This document shows positions 13,000-19,993 of a stretch of 23,593 bases of DNA, one piece after another. Location: assembly GCA_045129695.1 (NCBI GenBank), contig JBGVJZ010000030.1:1-23593 (forward strand), in the 5' to 3' direction. This DNA is from Eshraghiella sp045129695. Lineage in GTDB: Bacteria; Bacillota; Clostridia; Lachnospirales; Lachnospiraceae. A program made the position numbers and the translations under genes. Numbering within the stretch: position 1 is the first letter of the stretch; every line of letters starts with the position of its first letter. The notes under the pieces are model-generated. The model was not told the origin of the DNA. It saw only the letters and a program-made list of their open reading frames with translations, and did no database searches.

Positions 13000-13260
13000 T
13001 TAATCCTCATAATGTCCTTTACATGAGATAATTTCTAAAATATCACCATTAACCCTATATACCAGCCTGTTTACCTCGTCAATCCGCCTACTCCAGAAAC
13101 CACTAAAATCCCCTTTTAGTGGTTCCGGTTTGCCTATACCCTCAAAATTCCCACGCTCAATATCTTTAATCAACATATTAATACGTTTTAAGGTCTTCTT
13201 ATCCTGTGACTGCCAGTAGGTGTAATCCTCCCAGGCTTCATCAAACCATATTTTCTTCAT
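13000..13260 (-). CDS. yoeB: YoeB/Txe-family toxin (ribosome-dependent mRNA interferase)
   Basis: This 86-aa protein matches YoeB along its full length: AWEDYTYWQSQDKKTLKRIN, GIGKPEPLKGDFSGFWSRRI and CKGHYED. By E. coli YoeB numbering all key residues are present: E46, R59, R65, H83 and Y84. It should cleave mRNA at the ribosomal A site when freed from its antitoxin. The start overlaps the antitoxin stop by one base (TGATG), so it is co-translated. It most likely stabilises the element or acts in phage defence. The last two residues, ED, extend slightly past the usual end. Confidence 0.9.
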   Translation of the reverse strand: MKKIWFDEAWEDYTYWQSQDKKTLKRINMLIKDIERGNFEGIGKPEPLKGDFSGFWSRRIDEVNRLVYRVNGDILEIISCKGHYED

Positions 13261-13517
13261 CAGTCTACCTCTACAATATCACGTTCAATTCCTTTGCCAC
13301 TATTAATTGCATCTACACCCCTGCGTAAGTGATTTAGATTGCTTTCGGAATAGAATGGGTCGACTGAAACTTCAAATGGAATTCTTTTTTCCCTGCTCAT
13401 TTTCTTGGCAAATATTGTAAATGCTGTTGTCATATTCATACCAAGCTCCTGGCAGGTCTGCTCCATGCTCTTTTTTAATTCCTCATCCATACGAATATTA
13501 ATAAGTGTCTGTGCCAT
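13260..13517 (-). CDS. relB: RelB/DinJ-family antitoxin
   Basis: This 85-aa protein starts MAQTLINIRMDEELKKSMEQ, a ribbon-helix-helix DNA-binding domain, with CQELGMNMTTAFTIFAKKMS as the helical core and a flexible acidic end for toxin binding. It belongs to the RelB/DinJ class rather than the YefM/Phd class that usually pairs with YoeB. It represses the operon from the inverted repeat at 13540-13562, which covers the promoter -10, and neutralises the downstream YoeB. Confidence 0.9.
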   Translation of the reverse strand: MAQTLINIRMDEELKKSMEQTCQELGMNMTTAFTIFAKKMSREKRIPFEVSVDPFYSESNLNHLRRGVDAINSGKGIERDIVEVD

Positions 13518-13539
13518 AATAACACCCCTTTCCTTTATA

Positions 13540-13573
13540 TTTACATACTATCACATTGTAAAGATATTTGCAA
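13540..13573 (-). promoter_or_regulatory. Promoter and operator of the toxin-antitoxin operon
   Basis: On the minus strand, TTGCAA (13568-13573) and TAGTAT (13545-13550) are 17 bases apart. An inverted repeat TTTACA-N11-TGTAAA (13540-13562) encloses the -10, a good site for autoregulation by the antitoxin. Confidence 0.65.
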
Positions 13574-13710
13574 TACAACGTCTTTATTTTTTAATATATA
13601 CATATATGTGAGATTTATTCATAAACGTAATGTGAACGTTAAGTTTTTTCTTAATAAAGATTAACCCGGCTTGTTACCAAATTTCATGACTTGTAGATAC
13701 TCTATTTAAA

Positions 13711-14394
13711 CTAAAAATAATGATTTTTCTTTATTCTATCAAAAGTTATATCTAATTCCCTTATCTGCTTATTTATTTTCTTTTGTTTCGTTGAATACAT
13801 ATCGGTATCCTTTGTCACTGTTCTTATTGTAATAATTAAAGCCAATATGTTTAATCCAATAAAAAACATTACTGTTAAAGTCCCTGCAATTATTTTTTGA
13901 ATCTGTTTATCCTCCGCAAGCATTTCAACCAATATAGCATCTGTTAATGCAATACATATAAGACCTGACAATATGAGAAAAAATATTAAACCAATAATAC
14001 TTAACACTTTTCCGACTCTGTCTGTAACTTTAAAAAATCTGTCAACAGCTCTATCTTCATTCTCGTATAACTTTACATAATCAATAATGAGTAATTTATC
14101 AAGCTGTTCTGAACGATTTTCTTTTGTTTCGCTTTTGTTATAATATACATATCTGACATATGGAGGTATAAACGGCTTATTAATATCCTTCTCTTTCAAA
14201 AAATCTATCACATTTTTTGTCTCTGCATCTTCATGATATAATTTTATGTATGGTCTTAAAATATGATTATAATAATCATCTTCACGTTTAGCTTCTTTGC
14301 TTTTCTTAATTGAACTTAACCCCGACAATAAATTAATAACTGTTGCAATTAATGCGGTGATTGCTGTAACGCATGAAACAAATGTAGTTTCCAT
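13711..14394 (-). CDS. Membrane protein of unknown function
   Basis: This is a 227-aa protein. A hydrophobic segment at the N-terminus (about residues 5-25) is followed by a 100-residue charged region (REDDYYNHILRPYIKLYHED ... FIPPYVRYVYYNKSE). Two further strong membrane segments lie at about 134-158 and 172-193, with a basic cytoplasmic tail after them. The ATG at 14394 has GGAGG eight bases upstream; an earlier ATG at 14409 contains that site within its own codons. The gene is markedly AT-rich compared with the operon to the left. No family is recognised. A lone membrane gene between a toxin-antitoxin pair and the integrase is a usual place for cargo such as superinfection exclusion, but there is no direct evidence. 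Confidence 0.6.
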   Translation of the reverse strand: METTFVSCVTAITALIATVINLLSGLSSIKKSKEAKREDDYYNHILRPYIKLYHEDAETKNVIDFLKEKDINKPFIPPYVRYVYYNKSETKENRSEQLDKLLIIDYVKLYENEDRAVDRFFKVTDRVGKVLSIIGLIFFLILSGLICIALTDAILVEMLAEDKQIQKIIAGTLTVMFFIGLNILALIITIRTVTKDTDMYSTKQKKINKQIRELDITFDRIKKNHYF

Positions 14395-14511
14395 ATTATG
14401 TGCCTCCATCTTGTTTTTTTCACCTATTATATCGGAAATATTATTTCAAATCCTTATACTTCATAAACCATTTTTCACTTGACTTTATATCATTTTAATA
14501 TTATTTTCAAA

Positions 14512-14613
14512 TTAAAAAGCCCCCGGCACCAACCGGGAGCAACCGCAAAATATCAATACCTGATACTTCGCCATGAACAAGCATATTGTATCATCTAGTC
14601 CGGTATTTTGCAA
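14512..14613 (-). ncRNA. Putative small RNA (about 65 nt), or leaderless 20-aa peptide
   Basis: A minus-strand promoter TTGCAA (14608-14613) and TACAAT (14585-14590) has a 17-base spacer. Transcription would start near 14578 and end at a strong terminator: GCTCCCGG/CCGGGGGC stem (14519-14526 and 14533-14540, one G-T pair) followed by five T (14514-14518). The product lies just upstream of and divergent to the recombinase. An ATG at 14572-14574 opens a 20-codon frame ending inside the terminator, but it has no ribosome site, so I favour an RNA. Confidence 0.55.
14519..14540 (-). terminator. Strong intrinsic terminator of the small RNA
   Basis: An eight-pair GC-rich stem with a six-base loop, then TTTTT on the minus strand. 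No protein gene precedes it on that strand, which is the main reason to suspect an RNA gene. Confidence 0.8.
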
Positions 14614-14623
14614 GTTCCGGGCT

Positions 14624-14648
14624 ATTTCTATGCCCTAATACATACTAT
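14624..14648 (+). promoter_or_regulatory. Possible sporulation-type (sigma-E-like) promoter of the recombinase
   Basis: CATACTAT (14641-14648) differs by one base from the sigma-E -10 pattern CATACAnT. A weak TATTT lies about 13 bases upstream. No good sigma-A pair is visible. The start of transcription would fall close to the ribosome site, which weakens the case. Confidence 0.3.
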
Positions 14649-14664
14649 AGAAAGGGTGATACTC

Positions 14665-16125
14665 ATGTTTCAGAAAACCGCAGCTCTCTACATTCGTGTA
14701 TCCACACACGACCAGGAAGAACTCTCTCCTGATGCACAACAGCGTCTACTCCTTGATTACTGCAAGAAAAACGGATTAAGTGTTATTACAGATCATATTT
14801 TCATTGAAAAGGGTATATCCGGCAAGAAAGCAGATAAAAGACCTCAGTTTATGCAGATGATTGGTATGGCTAAGAGCAAGGAACATCCTTTTGACGTTAT
14901 CCTTGTGTGGAAATTCAGCCGATTCGCCCGCAACCAAGAAGAATCCATAGTTTATAAGGCAATGCTGCAGAAATCCGGTGTAGAGGTTATTTCCGTATCT
15001 GAGCCGGCTATTGAAGGACCTTTCGGTTCGCTTGTGGAGAGAATCATTGAGTGGATGGACGAATACTACTCCATCCGATTGTCCGGAGAAGTAATAAGAG
15101 GAATGACTGAGAATGCCTTACGTGGCGGATATAACGCACAACCGCCAATGGGCTATAAGACCAACAAAGAAACAGGCATACCTGAGATATATGAACCGGA
15201 GGCTTCCATTGTAAAAAAGATTATTCAGGAATATATAAGTGGTAAAGGCTTCCTTGATGTAGCAAGAACGCTTAATGCCTTGGGCTATAAGACTCGCAAA
15301 GGTAACTCTTTTGAACCAAGAACCATTCGTTACATTCTGGAGAATCCTTTTTATGTAGGTAAGGTTCGCTGGAACAGGCAGAACCCTGCCGACCACACCA
15401 TCAGAGACATATCAGAATGGATTATTGTGCAGGGAGTGCATGAACCACTTATCTCTCCGGAAGAATACGACCACGTCCAATCATTGATTGCGGCACGTAC
15501 CCGACCATACAAGGCACGAGGCACATCAGGAATCAAGCATTGGCTAAGCGGAATTGTTAAATGTTCTGCCTGCGGAGCCTCACTTGTATCCAACGCCTTA
15601 TGGAAAGGTAATTCCTCCAGTTTTCAGTGCCAACGATACAACAAAGGACAATGCAACGTAAGCCATTATATAAAAACTGCAAGGTTAGAACAAAGTGTAT
15701 ATGATGGTCTGGTAAATGCATTCTCTACCTGTGAAATAACTTTTGATGTACAGGCGAACACTGCTACCGGTGACGATGACAGAATACGCATTATGAATAA
15801 TATTGCCCGGCTCGACGATAAAGAACGAAGAATTAAACAGGCATATCGTGACGGTATTGATACAATTGAGGAATATCGTGAGAATAAGGATATTCTTAAT
15901 AAAGAGAGAGCCGAACTTGAAGAACTGCTTAACAGATACTCGGCCGAAAATACAATAGATAAAAAAGCATTTGCACAACAGATTAAGAACGTGTATGATA
16001 TAGTTACAAATGAATCTCTTGATAAGCTCGAACGAGCTAATGCAATCAGAAGTATTGTTAACACAATAATCTATTATAAAGATTCAGATACAATCTCCAT
16101 AAATTTCAAAAGCCCGCAAACCTAA
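14665..16125 (+). CDS. Large serine recombinase (integrase/excisionase of the element)
   Basis: This 486-aa protein has an N-terminal resolvase domain (1-140) with the catalytic Ser in ALYIRVSTHDQ (S13) and the Arg-rich WKFSRFARNQEE. A recombinase domain (about 155-275) includes QPPMGYKTN and TIRYILENPFYVGKVRW. A zinc ribbon follows (C300, C303, C322, C330), then a coiled-coil helical tail to 486. This is the complete large-serine-integrase layout, like SpoIVCA and phage integrases. I chose the ATG at 14665, with AAAGGG eight bases upstream; the frame from 14608 has no ribosome site. It points towards the junction in cotJC, 30 bases past its stop, so it is the enzyme expected to insert and remove the element. 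Confidence 0.95.
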   Translation: MFQKTAALYIRVSTHDQEELSPDAQQRLLLDYCKKNGLSVITDHIFIEKGISGKKADKRPQFMQMIGMAKSKEHPFDVILVWKFSRFARNQEESIVYKAMLQKSGVEVISVSEPAIEGPFGSLVERIIEWMDEYYSIRLSGEVIRGMTENALRGGYNAQPPMGYKTNKETGIPEIYEPEASIVKKIIQEYISGKGFLDVARTLNALGYKTRKGNSFEPRTIRYILENPFYVGKVRWNRQNPADHTIRDISEWIIVQGVHEPLISPEEYDHVQSLIAARTRPYKARGTSGIKHWLSGIVKCSACGASLVSNALWKGNSSSFQCQRYNKGQCNVSHYIKTARLEQSVYDGLVNAFSTCEITFDVQANTATGDDDRIRIMNNIARLDDKERRIKQAYRDGIDTIEEYRENKDILNKERAELEELLNRYSAENTIDKKAFAQQIKNVYDIVTNESLDKLERANAIRSIVNTIIYYKDSDTISINFKSPQT

Positions 16126-16140
16126 CATTTACGGGCTTTT
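16108..16140 (+). terminator. Terminator of the recombinase gene
   Basis: AAAAGCCCG (16108-16116) pairs with CGGGCTTTT (16132-16140). The stem encloses the stop codon of the recombinase and ends in a T-run, shielding the cotJC fragment from read-through. Confidence 0.8.
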
Positions 16141-16169
16141 CACAACATTATACCTTACAGCAGTACGGC
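16141..16169. other. attR-type junction between the element and cotJC
   Basis: To the left the sequence is recombinase terminator. From about 16158 the frame reads QQYGGPDGESAASFRYLSQR, which is CotJC from roughly its residue 30 onward. No start codon or ribosome site precedes it. The crossover lies in about 16150-16166; the 2-3 bp core cannot be fixed without the left junction. Confidence 0.8.
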
Positions 16170-16676
16170 GGCCCGGATGGTGAGTCAGCTGCTTCATTCC
16201 GTTATCTGTCACAACGTTATTCCATGCCGGATAAAGTTGTTGCCGGCGTTTTAACAGATATAGGTACTGAAGAACTTGCACATCTTGAAATTATTGGGAC
16301 AATGGTACATCAGCTGACAAGAAATCTTACTCCTGAGGAAATAGAAAAATCAGGCTTCGCGCCTTATTATGTTGACCATACCCTCGGTGTATGGCCCCAG
16401 TCTGCAGGCGGTGTACCTTTTAATGCATGCGAATTTCAGGTAAAAGGGGACCCAATCTGTGATTTAGTGGAGGATATGGCAGCAGAACAGAAAGCAAGAG
16501 TTGTTTATGATAACCTTCTCCGTCTGCTTGATGATCCGGATATCGTTGAGCCATTAAAATTTCTCCGTGCCAGAGAAATTGTTCATTTTCAGCGTTTCGG
16601 TGAATCCCTCAACAGAACTCAGGATAAACTTGATCATTCCAATGTATATGCTTTCAATCCGGCATTTAGCAGATAA
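16158..16676 (+). CDS. cotJC: 3' part of cotJC, spore-coat manganese catalase, split by the element
   Basis: The 172 codons from 16158 match CotJC/manganese catalase: QYGGPDGESAASFRYLSQ, DIGTEELAHLEIIGTMVHQL, EDMAAEQKARVVYDNLL and AREIVHFQRFGESL. The metal-ligand Glu and His motifs of the four-helix core are all retained; only the first ~30 residues and the promoter are missing. An internal ATG at 16224 could start a 150-aa product but has no ribosome site and would lose the first ligand helix. The coding frame shows no stops or decay, suggesting it is still functional after excision. Normally the gene follows cotJA and cotJB, which should lie beyond the far end of the element. Confidence 0.92.
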   Translation, partial: QQYGGPDGESAASFRYLSQRYSMPDKVVAGVLTDIGTEELAHLEIIGTMVHQLTRNLTPEEIEKSGFAPYYVDHTLGVWPQSAGGVPFNACEFQVKGDPICDLVEDMAAEQKARVVYDNLLRLLDDPDIVEPLKFLRAREIVHFQRFGESLNRTQDKLDHSNVYAFNPAFSR

Positions 16677-16703
16677 TGTAAATATCCGATATAATTTAAA
16701 TAG

Positions 16704-16737
16704 TAAGGTGCTGCCTGATTACCCTGGCAGCACCTTA
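16704..16737. terminator. Bidirectional terminator between cotJC and the S8 protease
   Basis: TAAGGTGCTGCC (16704-16715) pairs perfectly with GGCAGCACCTTA (16726-16737), a 12-bp stem with a ten-base loop, between convergent genes. Confidence 0.8.
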
Positions 16738-16753
16738 TCTGATTTGCAAACCG

Positions 16754-18418
16754 TTATTCATTTCTCAGATTTTCAATACTGTTATAAATATTTACGATGC
16801 CATATCCCCACAGCGGTGACGGATATTTAATTCCGTCCTGCCTTGTGCATCCGGCAATAGTAATATTCTTTATGTCACTCGTCCGTAGATATGGAATGTT
16901 ATTTCTAACCAGACCAAATTCCTGAATAAGTGCCGCCATTCCGGTATAAAATGCAGCCGCAACACTTGTTCCGCTTCTCACCTCATAGCTATCAGTACCA
17001 AAAGCAGAAGGAGCAATAAGATTTACTCCCGGTGCACAGAAGTCCGGTTTAACTGCCCCTGTTGAAGCATATCCTCTTCCATTATTCAGATACAGATTTT
17101 TGCTTACACTGTCATAAGCTGACACTGTAATACATTGCATTGTATTACCCGGCTCAGTAATTGTTGTTTCCGGTGAAGGTCTCAGAAAATATGTGTCCTC
17201 AGTAAGGAACTCCCTGTTCATCATCCAAATATCGTATTCGCCGGAAACAATATTTCTTCCGTAAATATTCAATGTCCAAATTCCTGCCGCAGGGTTTTTA
17301 AAACGGATTACCACGAGATTTTTGCCGGACCTCGCTTCATTTTGCCTGTAATAAATATAGATTGTTGTATTTTCGAAGATAAAATTCAATCTGGTGGTAG
17401 TTCCGGTACGTGCAGGAACTCTGTTAATTATCTGACCGGTTGGTGAAATAATTTCAATCGTATATACCTCCGGTGCATTCGACCATAGCTCACAATTGAA
17501 TCCCCTTTCTGTGTTACCTATATTTATCTCCACTCTTTCCGGAACAGCTTCATCAGATATGTGTCCTTTAAAATGCAGCCTCTCCACACCTTCATTACCG
17601 GATGCAATTGTAATACATCTACCTGTTTTTTCAGCCTCATCAGCTAATAAATCACAAAGAGGTGAGGTTCCGGCATGTGAGCCCAATGCCGACCCAATTC
17701 CGACACAAATGGAAACCGGCAAACTATTTTGTTCAGCATATTCTGTAACAAATTTGACAGCAAGCATTAAATCTGTTTCTGAATATGCAACCGCCCCCTC
17801 CTTAATCGAATAGAAATCCTTCAGATATTTTTTTGCCTGCTTTAGTCGTACTACAATAATGCCTGAAAGAGGTGCAGCTCCGGAGAATCCCTCTTTCCTG
17901 TTAATATTTCCGCCTGCAATACCTGCCATAAAGGTTCCATGACCGATATCATCCCCCGGAATATTTATATTCTCCCCTGCAAGTGCCGCATTAATATCCT
18001 CCTTTGTATACACTGTGTTACTTTCCTGATCCCATAGAATCTTAATTCTGGTAGTGTTATCCGAATTTATAAAAGCTTCATGCCTCCAGTTTATTCCGGT
18101 ATCTATAATTGCAACATTGGTCTGACTGCCATATAAACCTAGTACAGGCTGTTCCCTTACTGCCGCTATTCCCGATGCATTAACGGCACCCAAATCGGCC
18201 AGACCATACAGCATTGGAAAAGCTGAATAATTTAAGATACCAAATGTTGAACCCGGGATAATTTTCACCGGAACTGATACAATACTCCACTTTTCATTAA
18301 CGGAAATTATACAATACTCCTCAACACCCAGCAAACCCTTTCTGCTTAATGCACCCTCTCTGAAAATCAGTTCAATATAATCCTCAGAATTAAATTCATT
18401 AGAACAATTAATTATCAT
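16754..18418 (-). CDS. S8 (subtilisin-like) peptidase, Csp-like
   Basis: This 554-aa protease has an intact triad: D106 in VAIIDTGIN, H160 in DIGHGTFMAGIAGG and S485 in RSGTSVAAAFYTG, plus the oxyanion Asn N275 in IASGNEG. A ~95-residue N-terminal prodomain begins MIINCSNEFNSEDYIELIFR. A ~130-residue beta insertion (about 290-420) sits between the oxyanion Asn and Ser regions, as in the CspB/CspC group that activates germination lytic enzymes. No signal peptide is visible, consistent with delivery into the spore. The start has no Shine-Dalgarno site. CATATAAT, similar to a sporulation -10, lies just before it. Its neighbour, cotJC, is also a spore gene. Confidence 0.85.
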   Translation of the reverse strand: MIINCSNEFNSEDYIELIFREGALSRKGLLGVEEYCIISVNEKWSIVSVPVKIIPGSTFGILNYSAFPMLYGLADLGAVNASGIAAVREQPVLGLYGSQTNVAIIDTGINWRHEAFINSDNTTRIKILWDQESNTVYTKEDINAALAGENINIPGDDIGHGTFMAGIAGGNINRKEGFSGAAPLSGIIVVRLKQAKKYLKDFYSIKEGAVAYSETDLMLAVKFVTEYAEQNSLPVSICVGIGSALGSHAGTSPLCDLLADEAEKTGRCITIASGNEGVERLHFKGHISDEAVPERVEINIGNTERGFNCELWSNAPEVYTIEIISPTGQIINRVPARTGTTTRLNFIFENTTIYIYYRQNEARSGKNLVVIRFKNPAAGIWTLNIYGRNIVSGEYDIWMMNREFLTEDTYFLRPSPETTITEPGNTMQCITVSAYDSVSKNLYLNNGRGYASTGAVKPDFCAPGVNLIAPSAFGTDSYEVRSGTSVAAAFYTGMAALIQEFGLVRNNIPYLRTSDIKNITIAGCTRQDGIKYPSPLWGYGIVNIYNSIENLRNE

Positions 18419-18440
18419 TTTTTATTTTTATTATATGAAT

Positions 18441-18466
18441 AAAAACAGGCGGTCATTACAACCGCC
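18441..18466 (-). terminator. Terminator of clpX
   Basis: GGCGGT (18448-18453) pairs with ACCGCC (18461-18466), followed by TTTTT leftward. It separates clpX from the S8 protease gene. Confidence 0.75.
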
Positions 18467-18477
18467 CGAAAATCTTC

Positions 18478-19854
18478 TTATTGTCCTTCAATCAATGTCA
18501 CACCACGTGTCTCAATCAACGGACCTCCTTTTTTGTTTATGTAATCACTTGTAATGACTACCCTTCCTATATTCTTATCTTTAGGAGTCTCATACATGAT
18601 ATCCAGCATAAATTCCTCAATAATTGAACGTAAGCCTCTTGCACCCGTCTTTTTCTCCAATGCCTTTTTGGCAATCGCCAGATAAGCGGCATCCTCAAAC
18701 TGAAGATCAACCTCATCAATCTCCAATAACTTCTTATACTGCTTAAGAATGGCATTCTTAGGCTCCTTAAGAATACGTACCAGCATATCCTCTGTAAGCT
18801 CTTTGAGAGTATAAATAACCGGAAGTCTTCCTAAAAACTCCGGAATCATTCCGAAATTTCTTAAATCTTCCAATGTAACCTTCTCAAGCAAATCAGGGTC
18901 ATTATCATACTTATCCTTAAGGTCAGCTGCAAAACCAATTGAAGACTGCTTATTAAGTCTCTCCTTAATAATATTGTCCAAATCCGGGAATGCACCGCCA
19001 CATATAAAGAGAATATTACGTGTATTAACCGTTGTTAACGGAACCATTGCATTCTTACTGTTTGCTCCAACCGGAACCTCGACATCACTTCCCTCAAGAA
19101 TTCTTAACAATCCCTGCTGCACGGATTCACCGCTGACATCCCTGCTTCTTGTCTCCTTCTTCTTGGCAATCTTATCAATCTCATCAATAAAAATAATACC
19201 TCTTTCAGCCTTCTCTACATCATTATCAGCTGCTGCCAACAGCTTAGAAACAACGCTCTCAATATCGTCACCTATGTATCCTGCTTCAGTTAATGAGGTA
19301 GCATCAGTTATCGCCAGCGGAACATCAAGAATTCTTGCAAGTGTCTGAACCAGATATGTCTTACCTGAACCGGTTGGTCCAATCATAAGCATATTGGATT
19401 TCTGAATTTCAATGGAATCCATTGTCCCGGTTGCAACTCTTTTATAATGATTGTACACTGCAACAGAAATAACCTTCTTAGCGTGCTCCTGTCCGATTAC
19501 ATATTCATCCAGCATTGCTTTAATCTGATGTGGTGCCGGCATTGCCTTAAGGTCAATAGGAGGAAGCTTCTGTTCTCCCTTTTTCTTTTTCTTAATCTTC
19601 TGCTTCGGCGACATCTCATTCAAATCAGATACGTTCATAAAATGAATTCCCGGGATTCCGGAAAACTTCATCATGTCTTCATATCCACCATTGTTCATAG
19701 AATCAAATGTCTTCTGCATACAGTCCGGACAAATTGATATATTCTGCGGAAGAGTAATCATCTTACCCGCCTTGCTCTCAGGTCTGTGGCAGAGATAGCA
19801 TATCTTCTCATATTCTTCAAATTCTTCATTGTTATCTATTCTATTATCGTCCAT
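18478..19854 (-). CDS. clpX: ClpX, ATP-dependent unfoldase of the ClpXP protease
   Basis: This 458-aa protein has the zinc-binding domain with C19, C22, C42 and C45, then a Lys-rich linker, and the AAA+ core. Walker A is GPTGSGKT (159-166), the pore loop is GYIG (192-195), Walker B is FIDEID (222-227), and the ClpP-docking tripeptide IGF is at 306-308. It unfolds tagged proteins and feeds them to ClpP. It is about 35 residues longer than E. coli ClpX because of the 50-105 linker, and the pore motif is GYIG rather than GYVG. Clostridia often carry two clpX genes, and the absence of clpP beside it fits a paralogue. Start supported by GAAGGAG. Confidence 0.93.
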   Translation of the reverse strand: MDDNRIDNNEEFEEYEKICYLCHRPESKAGKMITLPQNISICPDCMQKTFDSMNNGGYEDMMKFSGIPGIHFMNVSDLNEMSPKQKIKKKKKGEQKLPPIDLKAMPAPHQIKAMLDEYVIGQEHAKKVISVAVYNHYKRVATGTMDSIEIQKSNMLMIGPTGSGKTYLVQTLARILDVPLAITDATSLTEAGYIGDDIESVVSKLLAAADNDVEKAERGIIFIDEIDKIAKKKETRSRDVSGESVQQGLLRILEGSDVEVPVGANSKNAMVPLTTVNTRNILFICGGAFPDLDNIIKERLNKQSSIGFAADLKDKYDNDPDLLEKVTLEDLRNFGMIPEFLGRLPVIYTLKELTEDMLVRILKEPKNAILKQYKKLLEIDEVDLQFEDAAYLAIAKKALEKKTGARGLRSIIEEFMLDIMYETPKDKNIGRVVITSDYINKKGGPLIETRGVTLIEGQ

Positions 19855-19935
19855 TTCATTTCTCCTTCATCAATTATCACTATCCTATCATATTTTACCT
19901 AAAGTCACAAGCGGAAATAATTGCAAAAGCAAAAA

Positions 19936-19966
19936 GCACTACACAGGCCATTAACCCGCATAGTGC
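19936..19966 (-). terminator. Terminator of the HtrA-type protease gene
   Basis: GCACTA (19936-19941) pairs with TAGTGC (19961-19966), extended inward by further pairs, followed leftward by TTTTT. Confidence 0.65.
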
Positions 19967-19993
19967 CAGATTAAGTTATTGTAATTCTATAAA

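Noticed and set aside
14608..14664. Longer start for the recombinase at 14608
   Set aside because: No ribosome site, and the added residues precede the conserved start of the resolvase fold. The ATG at 14665 has a site.
15118..16064. Several minus-strand frames opposite the recombinase
   Set aside because: They overlap the recombinase completely and show no ribosome site or family motif.
1..16160. CRISPR array
   Set aside because: No regularly spaced repeats of 24-40 bases are visible. The repeats found are isolated palindromes or operators.
16224..16676. Independent 150-aa catalase gene starting at 16224
   Set aside because: The conserved CotJC frame extends upstream to about 16158 and no ribosome site precedes the internal ATG. 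It is a fragment of a split gene.
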